Positions 15,723 to 23,351 of a stretch of DNA of 40,225 nucleotides are shown here, one piece after another (position 1 is the first letter of the stretch; every line of letters begins with the position of its first letter). The position numbers were made by a program, and so were the translations under genes. The notes beneath the pieces are model-generated. The model was not told where the DNA came from. It searched no databases and worked only from the letters and a program-made list of their open reading frames with translations. The DNA is from Oscillospiraceae bacterium. GTDB lineage: Bacteria; Bacillota; Clostridia; Oscillospirales; Oscillospiraceae. The DNA is taken from positions 1 to 40,225 of the forward strand of contig JAJQFY010000227.1 of the NCBI GenBank assembly GCA_021200935.1, written 5' to 3'.

Positions 15723-16460
15723 CTAGAAAAACACCGCTGCGGAAAACCGGCCCTGGCTGCGGCACCATAGGCGGGTTTCGTCCAGAGACCAATCCAGGGG
15801 GATGTCCTCGCCAGGGCGGCACTCGGCCCGGTAGTCTATCCGCAGGCCGGTCATAGGGTGGGTCTGGTGAAATTCCTGGGGGGCCAGGTCACAGACCCAG
15901 TCCAGGTACCGGGCGTTGGTCAGGTGTCCGTTGATATCCGTCTCGCTGTAGCGCACCTGCCGGGAGGTGGTCTGAAAGGTGGAGGGATTGGGGATAGGCC
16001 GCATTTTGGGCAGGAAGGAATCCTCCCCCTCCCCCTCCGGGCTTGGGAGCGTGGGGCGAGGGACATTGGAACCCATCATGGAGTGGGTATGCACATCCGC
16101 CACCGTCCAGAGGGAGCTGCCGGTTATCATCTCCCGGCCCTCCTGATCCAGAATATGGTAGGAGTAGGGGTAAATCCCCATCTGGCTCCGACCAGCCCAG
16201 CCCCGGAAGGTGACGGGCTGGCCGTGGCAGGGCAGGGCCGTCACCTGACAGCTCACCCTGGCTACCACCCAGATAAAGCCGCCGTCCAGCATACAGTCCA
16301 GGCCCACCCCCCAATTTTCCGTCAAGTCCTCGGAGCAGTCCTGAAACAAAGTCAGCACCGCAGAGGGCTTCAGCCGCCGGAACATATCGCAGTCCCGCAT
16401 GGCCACGTCGAAGGTTTTCTCGTATAATAATCTGTCTTGATTTTTTAGCTTTATTGTCAT
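15723..16460 (-). CDS. Acyl-ACP thioesterase-family protein (double hot-dog)
   Basis: A 245-residue cytoplasmic enzyme of the acyl-ACP thioesterase (Fat-like) family, which releases fatty acids from acyl carrier protein. The N-terminal hot-dog domain is at about 8-125 (MRDCDMFRRLKPSAVLTLFQ at 21-40, VADVHTHSMM at its end). The second is at about 165-245 with the catalytic-type RYSETDINGHLTNARYLDW (Asp175, Asn177, His179, Asn182). The linker (131-160) is long, rich in Pro, Glu and Gly (PRPTLPSPEGEGE) and GC-skewed, unlike the rest. ATG 16460 overlaps the TGA of the upstream small membrane protein (ATGA). An in-frame start at 16496 lies inside that gene and is unlikely. Confidence 0.85.
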   Translation of the reverse strand: MTIKLKNQDRLLYEKTFDVAMRDCDMFRRLKPSAVLTLFQDCSEDLTENWGVGLDCMLDGGFIWVVARVSCQVTALPCHGQPVTFRGWAGRSQMGIYPYSYHILDQEGREMITGSSLWTVADVHTHSMMGSNVPRPTLPSPEGEGEDSFLPKMRPIPNPSTFQTTSRQVRYSETDINGHLTNARYLDWVCDLAPQEFHQTHPMTGLRIDYRAECRPGEDIPLDWSLDETRLWCRSQGRFSAAVFF

Positions 16461-16663
16461 TTTCTCTTCTGCCTGTCTAAAACAGCTCCAATGCACACGC
16501 CCATACAGACCCCCAGGGGGATTCCCAGCCCATAGCTGTCCAAGGCCGCCCCGTAGGCCACCCCAAACAGCAGGCCCGCTATCAGTCCCATAGACTTGTA
16601 GCTGACATAGGAGCCGCTCTTTTTCTTCTTTCCGTCCTGCGTATTTTTATCTTTATCCGCCAT
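16457..16663 (-). CDS. Small two-helix, glycine-zipper-like membrane protein
   Basis: A 68-residue protein: a Lys/Asp-rich head (MADKDKNTQDGKKKKSG) and two short Gly/Ala-rich hydrophobic helices (about 25-40 and 47-62, MGLIAGLLFGVAYGAALDSY, then GIPLGVCMGVCIGAVLD) joined by a tight turn. This is the pattern of glycine-zipper peptides. Function unknown. GGAGGG precedes the ATG, and its stop overlaps the thioesterase start, so the two are translated together; a membrane or lipid-related link is inference only. Confidence 0.75.
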   Translation of the reverse strand: MADKDKNTQDGKKKKSGSYVSYKSMGLIAGLLFGVAYGAALDSYGLGIPLGVCMGVCIGAVLDRQKRK

Positions 16664-16695
16664 GGCCGCACCCTCCTAACAATGTTTCTACGTCA

Positions 16696-16724
16696 ATTAT
16701 AATTCCTCCCGCCCATTCTGTAAA
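16696..16724 (-). promoter_or_regulatory. Promoter of the small membrane protein-thioesterase unit
   Basis: Minus strand TTTACA (16724-16719), 17-base spacer, TATAAT (16701-16696), about 30 bases before the ATG. Confidence 0.8.
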
Positions 16725-16760
16725 GCCCCAACGGATCGAAGAAATTATACGCTTACACGC

Positions 16761-16800
16761 AAAAACAGCGGTTCCGGCTCGGGCGGTTCCGCTGTTTTTT
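16761..16800. terminator. Hairpin terminator, first of a tandem pair
   Basis: AAAAACAGCGG pairs with CCGCTGTTTTT around a GC-rich loop that can pair internally. A and T tracts flank it, so it can work in both directions. Confidence 0.7.
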
Positions 16801-16812
16801 GACAGCCTTAAT

Positions 16813-16847
16813 AACAAAGGAGGGCCGAAGCCCTCCTTGTTTTTTTT
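16813..16847 (-). terminator. UUCG-tetraloop terminator of the M20 dipeptidase gene
   Basis: In the minus direction AACAAGGAGGGC and GCCCTCCTTTGTT close a TTCG loop on a C-G pair, the extra-stable UUCG tetraloop. It begins 12 bases after the M20 stop. A T-tract on the plus side suggests it may also act in reverse. Confidence 0.8.
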
Positions 16848-16858
16848 GGGAATTAGTT

Positions 16859-18453
16859 TTAGCCCTCGTAGGCCAGGGTGGTGGCCAGGGTGGTCAGGAA
16901 CTCGATGCCGACCTCTACCAGGTCAAAGTTCATGGCTTCGGCGGTGGTGTGGCCGTCGCTGCCGCCGCTGATGCCGGTGGAGATGATGTAGAGATCCTCA
17001 TCCTTCTCGGCAAACTCGCCGCACTCCACGCCAGCGTGGATAGCGCTGAGCGTGTACTCCTCGCCGGTCAGCTCATAAAAGACCTCTGCGGCAATCTCGG
17101 AGAGGAGGTTATTGGCCTTCAGGGGCCAGGTGGCGATGGTTACGGGGATATCCAGGTCGAAGCCGCTCAGCTCGGCCAGGTTGTAGCTGATCAGGGTGAT
17201 CTGCTCAGCCTGGAAGGTAGAAGAGCTGCGCATGAAGCAGGTGAAGGACACCTCATCCTCGGCCACGGAGACCAGGCCCAGGTTCGAGGAGGATTCCGTC
17301 CCCTCGGCGGTGGCCAGCAGGGTGTGAATGTTGTTGGGAACGGAACTCATGAGCTGCACGAAGGTGACGGACAGGTCAGCGTCCAGCGCCATCTCTACGG
17401 TCTCATCAGAGACGCCGTAGGTGAAGGTGTACTCGGTCTCGGTGGCCTCATAGGACTCCTTAAACAGCTTGGCAAAGTTGTCCAGAACCTCCGCGGCGGC
17501 GTCCGTATCCTCCAGCACGATGGTGGCCTTGCTGCTGCTGGGGATGGCGTTGGTGGCGTTGCCGCCCTCCAGGCTTACCAGGTTGAAGTCGATGCCCGCC
17601 TGGTGCAGAGAGACCAGAGCGTCAGCCATGGCTACCAGGCCGTTGGCCTTGCCGTTGCCAACACCGGCGGAGTGACCGCCCTGCAGGCCGGAGAACTCAA
17701 GGGTATATGCGGTGTAACCCTCAGGAACATAAACCCACTCAGCCTCATGGGAGTAGGTGAAGTACTTGCCGCCGGCACAGGCGATGACTGCCCCGCCGTA
17801 GCCGCCGTCCACGTTGATCATGTAGTCGGCGCCCTCCAGATACTTAGCGTCCAGAGCGGCGGCACCCAGCAGGCCGTCCTCCTCATCCACGGTGAAGATG
17901 AAGCGAAGGGGGCCATGCTCAAACTCGTCGGCATAGTCCATATATGTCAGCATGAAGGCCACGCCGGAGCCGTTGTCCGCGCCCAGAGAGGTACCGTCAG
18001 CGGTCAGGCTGTTCTCGGACCAGATCAGATCCAGGGGGTCGTTCTGCCAGTCATGCTCCACGCCCTCGTCCGTAGCGGCCACCATGTCGATGTGGCCCTG
18101 GAAGATAACGGTGGGGGCGTCCTCCAGGCCCTCGGTGGCGGGGAGATACATGATGACGTTGCCGATTTCCTCGGTCTCGTACTCAATGCCTCTGGCCTCG
18201 GCCCACACGGTCAGGTGCTCAGTCATTTTGGTGGTATAGTGGCTGGGCCGGGGAACCTGGGTGAAGTTGGCGAACTCCTGGATGTAGGTCATAACGACCT
18301 CGCTGTCGTAGGAGACGATGTCGGGAACCTCCACCATGTCGTAGCCGTCAAGCTCCAACACGCGGTCGCTGCGGGACTCCGCCGCCATAGCAGGGATGCT
18401 GCAGCCAAGCAGCAGAACCGCTGCACATACCAGGGCTAATAGTCTTTTTTCAC
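16859..18453 (-). CDS. pepD: Exported M20C dipeptidase (aminoacyl-histidine dipeptidase type) with a -1 shift in its signal peptide
   Basis: The coding body of about 530 residues matches PepD/Xaa-His dipeptidases: QGHIDMV (metal ligand His and Asp), GTSLGADNGSG (bridging Asp), TVDEEDG (catalytic Glu plus ligand), NVDGG and a C-terminal GGSDGHTTAE (His). It cleaves dipeptides with two zinc ions. AAGGAGG followed 7 bases later by GTG (18453-18451) is an ideal start, but GTG is out of frame: the run of six A (18450-18445) must be seven to give MKKRLLALVCAAVLLLGCS, a perfect signal sequence with a possible LLGC lipobox and an AMA signal-peptidase site. As given, the frame opens only from a TTG at 18481 whose first codons translate the ribosome site. 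See findings. Confidence 0.82.
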
Positions 18454-18508
18454 AGAAAATCCTCCTTGAATAATTTGGCAATCAGCTTGTTGTAACTTTT
18501 TATAATGA

Positions 18509-18529
18509 TTACCTTTAGGTAAGTTTACC
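18509..18529. promoter_or_regulatory. Overlapping inverted repeats upstream of the M20 dipeptidase
   Basis: TTACCTTTAGGTAA (18509-18522) is a TTACCT/AGGTAA palindrome with a 2-base centre, and GGTAAGTTTACC (18518-18529) overlaps it as a second one. They sit beside the only -10-like sequence (TATAAA, 18504-18499, minus strand). This looks like an operator; the binding protein is unknown. The rest of 18530-18655 shows no gene. Confidence 0.45.
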
Positions 18530-18648
18530 ATTTCTCTTTCCATGCGTCAACAAAAATTTGATTTAATGTGATAGAAATTGTATCCATATTTCAGGAAAAT
18601 ACTGATTACCCATAGGCGGACTAGACATTCTGTGCAATATGTTAAGGA

Positions 18649-18684
18649 CCGCGGAAGCGCTGTCAGCGGCTCCTGCGGCCCTTG
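18649..18684 (-). terminator. Imperfect hairpin after the 50-residue gene
   Basis: GGCCGCAGGAGCCGCTG and CAGCGCTTCCGCGGTCC can pair imperfectly on the minus strand shortly after the stop at 18702. The T-tract (CCTTAACATATT) is poor, so activity is doubtful. Confidence 0.4.
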
Positions 18685-18701
18685 GGGTTTTGCCGATATG
18701 A

Positions 18702-18854
18702 TTATTTTTGTGTAGACGCGGCGATATAGGATTTTATCAGCTTTTTGATTTCCTTCGGCGTATAGCTTGTCTGTTCAGGGGAGGATTCAATGATATCGAT
18801 CAGATCATAGGCCATGGCCTTTTTGATCTCGTCTGACTCTCTGTCTGTCGGCAT
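18702..18854 (-). CDS. Small conserved-looking hypothetical protein, 50 residues
   Basis: ATG 18854 has GGGAGGTGA 8 bases upstream and gives a 50-residue soluble, probably all-helical protein (MPTDRESDEIKKAMAYDLID...KKLIKSYIAASTQK). The frame runs further upstream, but only by reading through the end of typA in another frame, so those codons are not real. It starts 26 bases after the typA stop and is probably in the same transcript. I do not recognise a named family, and there is no metal-binding or membrane signal. Confidence 0.65.
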   Translation of the reverse strand: MPTDRESDEIKKAMAYDLIDIIESSPEQTSYTPKEIKKLIKSYIAASTQK

Positions 18855-18880
18855 TTCTGTCACCTCCCGTGTCCAGCCGA

Positions 18881-20692
18881 TTATTTCCGATGCTCCGCCT
18901 TCATGCGGCGCTCGTGATTCAGGACGCGCTTGCGAAGGCGCAGATGCTCCGGGGTGACTTCCAGCAGCTCGTCGTCGGCCATAAATTCCAGGCACTGCTC
19001 CAGGCTCATCTGCCGGGGCGGGACAAGGCGAAGAGCCTCGTCGGAGCCGGAGGCCCGGGTGTTGGTCAGGTGCTTGGAGCGGCAGACGTTTACCACCACG
19101 TCCTCCTTTTTAGGACACTCCCCCACGATCATGCCCTCGTATACGTCCGTGCCGGGGCCAATGAACAGCGCGCCTCTGTCCTGGGCGTTCCAGAGGCCGT
19201 AGGCCACCGCCTGGCCGGTCTCGAAGGCCACCAGGGAGCCGGTGTTCCGCCGCTTCAGCTCCCCCTTCACGGGGGCGTAGGAGTCGAACACGGAGGCCAT
19301 AATGCCCTCGCCCCGGGTATCGGTCAGAAACTCGCTGCGGTAGCCGAAAAGCCCCCGGCTGGGGACGAGAAACTCCAGCTTCATCCGGCTGCCCACCGGG
19401 TTCATCTGGATAAACTCGCCCTTCCGCATACCCAGCTTTTCCATAACGGAACCCATGCACTCGGAGGGAACGTCCAGCACCACCCGCTCCATAGGCTCGC
19501 ATTTTTTCCCGTCGATTTCCTTAAACAGCACCCGGGGCGGGGAGACCTGGAACTCGTACCCCTCCCGGCGCATGGTCTCGATGAGGATAGACAGGTGCAT
19601 TTCCCCCCGCCCGGCCACGTTGAAGGCGTCGGTGGTGTCCGTCTCCGTGACCCGGAGAGACACGTCCTTCAGGGTCTCCTGATCCAGGCGCTGGCGGATG
19701 TTCCGGCTTGTGACCCATTTCCCCTCCCGTCCTGCATAGGGGCTGTCGTTGACGGAGAAGGTCATCTCGATGGTGGGGGCGGAGATCTTCACAAAGGGCA
19801 GCGGCTCCACCGCCTCCGGGGCGCATATGGTGTCCCCGATGGTCACGTCCCCAATGCCGCTCATGGCGATAATGCTTCCGGCCTCCGCCTGCTCCACCGC
19901 CATCCGGCCCAGAGGCTCGTATTCATACAGGCTCACGGCCTTGGCCTTGCGGACGGGCCGCTCCTCGTGATAATCGCAGACGGTGATCTCCTGGTTCTGG
20001 CTGATGCGGCCCCGCTGGATCAGGCCAATGGCAATGCGGCCCACATAGTCGTTATAGTCCAGGGAGCTTACCAGCATCTGGAACGGCTCCTCCACCCGCC
20101 GCTCCGGGGCGGGGATATAGTCCACGATGGCATCGAACAGGGGTGTCAGGTCTGTCCCCTTCACGTCCGGGGAGACGGAGCAAATGCCCTCCCGGGCGGA
20201 GGCGAACAGCATGGGGGAGTCGAGCTGCTCATCGGTGCAGCCCAAATCCATCAGAAGCTCCAAAACCTCGTCGATGACCTCATATACCCGCTGGTCGGGC
20301 CGGTCGATTTTGTTCACCACCACAATGACCTTGTGGCCGAGCTGCAAGGCGTGTTCCAGCACGAACCGGGTCTGGGGCATAGGCCCCTCCGCCGCGTCTA
20401 CCAGAAGGAGAACGCCGTTGACCATTTTCAGTATGCGCTCCACCTCGCCGCCGAAATCCGCGTGGCCCGGTGTGTCCACGATATTGATTTTGGTGTCCTT
20501 ATAGTGGATGGCGGTGTTTTTCGCCAGAATGGTAATGCCCCGCTCCCGCTCCAGGTCGCCGGAGTCCATGACCCGCTCCATGACCTGCTGATTGGCCCGG
20601 AAGGCCCCGGACTGCCGGAGCATGGCGTCCACCAGGGTGGTCTTCCCGTGGTCAACGTGGGCGATAATGGCAATGTTTCTCAAATCCTGCAT
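18881..20692 (-). CDS. typA: Translational GTPase TypA/BipA
   Basis: A 603-residue ribosome-binding GTPase of the elongation factor G family, involved in ribosome assembly and stress or cold adaptation. G1 AHVDHGKTT (11-19), the switch ERERGITILAK, G3 DTPGHADFGGEV and G4 NKIDRP are present, then EF-G-like domains and the TypA-specific C-terminus (GRGLFGYRSEFLTDTRGEGI). Length is as usual. ATG 20692 is chosen because the protein then starts at the canonical MQDLRNIAIIAHVDHG; the open frame upstream is untranslated leader. The ribosome site is weak (GAGTGAT). A promoter lies at 20742-20770. Confidence 0.96.
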   Translation of the reverse strand: MQDLRNIAIIAHVDHGKTTLVDAMLRQSGAFRANQQVMERVMDSGDLERERGITILAKNTAIHYKDTKINIVDTPGHADFGGEVERILKMVNGVLLLVDAAEGPMPQTRFVLEHALQLGHKVIVVVNKIDRPDQRVYEVIDEVLELLMDLGCTDEQLDSPMLFASAREGICSVSPDVKGTDLTPLFDAIVDYIPAPERRVEEPFQMLVSSLDYNDYVGRIAIGLIQRGRISQNQEITVCDYHEERPVRKAKAVSLYEYEPLGRMAVEQAEAGSIIAMSGIGDVTIGDTICAPEAVEPLPFVKISAPTIEMTFSVNDSPYAGREGKWVTSRNIRQRLDQETLKDVSLRVTETDTTDAFNVAGRGEMHLSILIETMRREGYEFQVSPPRVLFKEIDGKKCEPMERVVLDVPSECMGSVMEKLGMRKGEFIQMNPVGSRMKLEFLVPSRGLFGYRSEFLTDTRGEGIMASVFDSYAPVKGELKRRNTGSLVAFETGQAVAYGLWNAQDRGALFIGPGTDVYEGMIVGECPKKEDVVVNVCRSKHLTNTRASGSDEALRLVPPRQMSLEQCLEFMADDELLEVTPEHLRLRKRVLNHERRMKAEHRK

Positions 20693-20741
20693 AGCTGCTA
20701 TCACTCTTTTCTTCGGTATCTGTTGTATCGTACAAAAAATT

Positions 20742-20770
20742 ATTGTACCATCCCATTCTGTAAATTGCAA
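20742..20770 (-). promoter_or_regulatory. Promoter of typA
   Basis: Minus strand TTGCAA (20770-20765), 17-base spacer, TACAAT (20747-20742), about 50 bases before the ATG. Confidence 0.72.
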
Positions 20771-20801
20771 CCAAAAACCCATCGTTCGGGAAGAAATCCC
20801 G

Positions 20802-20830
20802 TTGAAATCCTGGGCGGCGTATGGTATATT
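20802..20830 (+). promoter_or_regulatory. Promoter of the yfbR-like/glyS unit
   Basis: TTGAAA (20802-20807), 17-base spacer, TATATT (20825-20830), about 40 bases before ATG 20872; divergent from the typA promoter. Confidence 0.75.
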
Positions 20831-20871
20831 AAGGTATCACGCAAAGGCCGGGGAACCCGGCGGGAGGCGGT

Positions 20872-21483
20872 ATGGATAATTTTTTCGCGCTGATGGCCCG
20901 GATGAAGAACATCGGGCGGTGGGAGCTGATGCGTTCCCTGACCCCGGAGAACGTGCAGGAGCATAGCCACATGGTGGCGGTGCTGGCCCACGCCCTGGCG
21001 GTGATTCGCCGGGACATCTTTGACCGGCCCTGCGACCCCAACCAGGCGGCGGCCATGGCCCTGTTTCACGACGCGGGGGAGATTTTGACCGGCGACCTGC
21101 CTACTCCCATCAAATACCACAGCCCGGAGCTGATGACCGCCTACCGCCAGGTGGAGGCGGCGGCCTCGGAGCGGCTGCTGGATATGCTGCCGGAGGCCAT
21201 GCGCCCGGCCTACGCTCCCCTGCTCTCCCCCACCGACCCGGAGCTGAAGGCCCTGGTGAAGGGGGCGGACAAGCTGGCGGCGTATATCAAGTGCATTGAG
21301 GAGCGCCGGGCGGGGAACGACGAGTTTTTGCAGGCGGAGCGAAAGAGTCTGGACGCCCTGCGGGGCTACGGCCTGCCGGAGGTGGACTATTTCCTGGAAC
21401 ACTTCATCCCCTCCTTCGAGCTTACCCTGGACGAGCTGGGAACCATGGACTACCAGGAACCGGCGCTGCCGGGGGCAAAATAA
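20872..21483 (+). CDS. yfbR: HD-domain 5'-deoxynucleotidase, YfbR-like
   Basis: A 203-residue HD-domain phosphohydrolase that removes phosphate from deoxynucleoside 5'-monophosphates, helping to balance dNTP pools. Metal ligands fit the YfbR pattern: His33 in VQEHSH, His66-Asp67 in LFHDAGE and a later Asp in KGADKLAAY (about 131). The phosphate-site Arg-Trp (GRW, 15-17) and TGDLPTPIKY are also present. GGGAGG precedes the ATG. It is the first gene of a plus-strand unit with glyS, 43 bases downstream. Confidence 0.92.
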   Translation: MDNFFALMARMKNIGRWELMRSLTPENVQEHSHMVAVLAHALAVIRRDIFDRPCDPNQAAAMALFHDAGEILTGDLPTPIKYHSPELMTAYRQVEAAASERLLDMLPEAMRPAYAPLLSPTDPELKALVKGADKLAAYIKCIEERRAGNDEFLQAERKSLDALRGYGLPEVDYFLEHFIPSFELTLDELGTMDYQEPALPGAK

Positions 21484-21526
21484 GAAAAACTACATTATAC
21501 ATTACTAATAAAGAGAGGCAATCACT

Positions 21527-22963
21527 ATGCGGATGAAAGCGACAGACAAGACCATGGAAAAAATCGTGGCCCTGTGCAAAAACAGGGGCTTTATCTTCGC
21601 CGGGTCGGAGATATACGGCGGCCTGGCCAACTCCTGGGACTACGGCCCTCTGGGCGTGCTGATGAAGCAGAACGTCAAAAACGCCTGGTGGAAGAAGTTC
21701 GTCCAGGAAAGCCCCTACAACGTGGGCCTGGACGCGGGCATTCTGATGAACCCCCGGGTATGGGAGGCCAGCGGCCACGTTACCAACTTCAACGACCCCC
21801 TCATCGACTGCAAGGGCTGCAAGCGCCGCCACCGGGCGGACAAGCTCATTGAGGAGTGGGCCCATGAAACCGGCGTGGACGTGAACGTGGAGGCCATGAC
21901 CAACGAGGAGATGGTGGCCTACATCCGGGAAAAGCAGATCCACTGCCCCGGCTGCGGCGCCTGCGATTTTTCAGACATCAAGAAGTTTAACCTGATGTTC
22001 AAGACCCACCAGGGCGTCACCCAGGAGAGCGGCACGGACGTGTATCTCCGGCCCGAGACCGCCCAGGGCATTTTTGTGGACTACAAAAACGTTTTGCGTA
22101 CCACCCGGAAGAAGCTGCCCTTCGGCATCTGCCAGATCGGCAAGAGCTTCCGCAACGAGATCACGCCGGGCAACTTCACCTTCCGCATCCTGGAGTTTGA
22201 GCAGATGGAGCTGGAGTTTTTCTGCCAGCCGGGGACGGACATGGAGTGGTTCGAGTATTGGCGGGGCTTCTGCAGGGACTGGCTTCTGGGCCTTGGCATG
22301 ACGGAGGAGAATCTTCGCCTCCGCGACCACGAGAAGGAGGAGCTGAGCTTCTATTCCAAGGCCACCACAGACTTTGAGTATCTCTTCCCCTTCGGCTGGG
22401 GCGAGCTGTGGGGCGTTGCCGACCGCACGGATTACGACCTGACCCAGCACCAGACCTTCTCCGGGGAGAAAATGGAATACAAGGAGGAGGGCATGGAGGC
22501 CGGGTTCATCCCCTATGTCATCGAGCCGTCCCTGGGCGCGGACCGGGCCATGCTGGCCTTCCTGATTGACGCCTACGACGAGGAGCAGGTGGGCGTGGAC
22601 AAGAAGGGCAAGCCGGACGTTCGCACCGTGCTGCACCTCCACCCCCAGCTTGCCCCCTATAAATGCGCCGTGCTGCCTCTGTCCAAGAAGGAGATCCTTA
22701 CCGGCCCGGCCAAGGAGCTGGTGCAGGAGCTTTCCAAGGACTTCTCCTGCGATTACGACGAGACCGGCTCCATCGGCAAGCGCTACCGCCGGGAGGACGA
22801 GATCGGCACTCCCTTCTGCATCACCCTGGACTTCCAGACCGTAGGAGACGGGGAGGTTCCTGCGGACAACTGCGTCACCATCCGGGACCGGGACACTATG
22901 GAGCAGGTGCGGCTGCCCATCGACCGGGTGCGGGATTATATCGCCCAGCGGGTCAAATACTGA
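21527..22963 (+). CDS. glyS: Glycyl-tRNA synthetase, dimeric (alpha2) type
   Basis: A 478-residue class II synthetase that charges tRNA-Gly. The N-terminus [20 protein letters not shown], the Cys pairs C95/C98 and C140/C143 (probable zinc site), motif 2 around [20 protein letters not shown] (residues about 206-225) and motif 3 [10 protein letters not shown] are all present, followed by an anticodon-binding domain. It is the archaeal/eukaryote-like alpha2 form found in many Firmicutes, not GlyQ+GlyS. The start uses AGAGAGG; Met3 is a near alternative. There is no room for a T-box leader in the 43-base gap after yfbR. Two unusual genes follow without a promoter. Confidence 0.96.
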   Translation: MRMKATDKTMEKIVALCKNRGFIFAGSEIYGGLANSWDYGPLGVLMKQNVKNAWWKKFVQESPYNVGLDAGILMNPRVWEASGHVTNFNDPLIDCKGCKRRHRADKLIEEWAHETGVDVNVEAMTNEEMVAYIREKQIHCPGCGACDFSDIKKFNLMFKTHQGVTQESGTDVYLRPETAQGIFVDYKNVLRTTRKKLPFGICQIGKSFRNEITPGNFTFRILEFEQMELEFFCQPGTDMEWFEYWRGFCRDWLLGLGMTEENLRLRDHEKEELSFYSKATTDFEYLFPFGWGELWGVADRTDYDLTQHQTFSGEKMEYKEEGMEAGFIPYVIEPSLGADRAMLAFLIDAYDEEQVGVDKKGKPDVRTVLHLHPQLAPYKCAVLPLSKKEILTGPAKELVQELSKDFSCDYDETGSIGKRYRREDEIGTPFCITLDFQTVGDGEVPADNCVTIRDRDTMEQVRLPIDRVRDYIAQRVKY

Positions 22964-22964
22964 T

Positions 22965-23345
22965 ATGAACGAGCAGGAGCGGCGGGAGCCACAGCCCAGG
23001 GACACGGCGGGCCAGAGCTTTGTAAAAACCATACGCCCCGCCGGGTGCGTGCTGTTTGTGGTGCTGGCGGTTCTGGTAGGTCTTATCTGCCTGACCAGCG
23101 GAAGAGACCCGATTTCCGGCTACCAGGCCCCGGAGGACACGGCCTATTACGCCGCCCACCCGGAGGCGCTGGTACAGGAGCTGGAGGAGAACGTTTTCCC
23201 GGCCCTGCCGGAATACGATATGGCGGCGGCGGTGAACGAGAGCGGCACCGTCACCGTCTCGATAGACGACGAGCATTTTGTGGTGGGCCGGGCCGCCCTC
23301 CTGCGGTATTTCGACGAGAGCCTTTTTGTCTTTGAAAGGAGCTGA
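22965..23345 (+). CDS. Single-pass membrane protein of unknown function
   Basis: A 126-residue protein with a charged cytoplasmic head (1-25), one membrane helix (about 26-44, AGCVLFVVLAVLVGLICLTS) and an acidic outer domain (about 45-126). The outer domain contains AYYAAHPEALVQELEENVFP and a beta-rich VNESGTVTVSIDDEHFVVGR segment. I do not recognise a family. It starts one base after the glyS stop with no clear ribosome site, so translation probably depends on glyS (re-initiation), and it ends 6 bases before the NAD-synthetase-like gene. The tight three-gene packing suggests a joint function with that protein, which is inference. Confidence 0.75.
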   Translation: MNEQERREPQPRDTAGQSFVKTIRPAGCVLFVVLAVLVGLICLTSGRDPISGYQAPEDTAYYAAHPEALVQELEENVFPALPEYDMAAAVNESGTVTVSIDDEHFVVGRAALLRYFDESLFVFERS

Positions 23346-23351
23346 CGGGCC

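Noticed and set aside
18869-20893. 674-codon plus-strand frame opposite typA
   Set aside because: Antisense artefact; typA carries all G motifs on the minus strand.
21484-21526. T-box leader before glyS
   Set aside because: Only 43 bases separate it from the preceding gene, far too short for a T-box.
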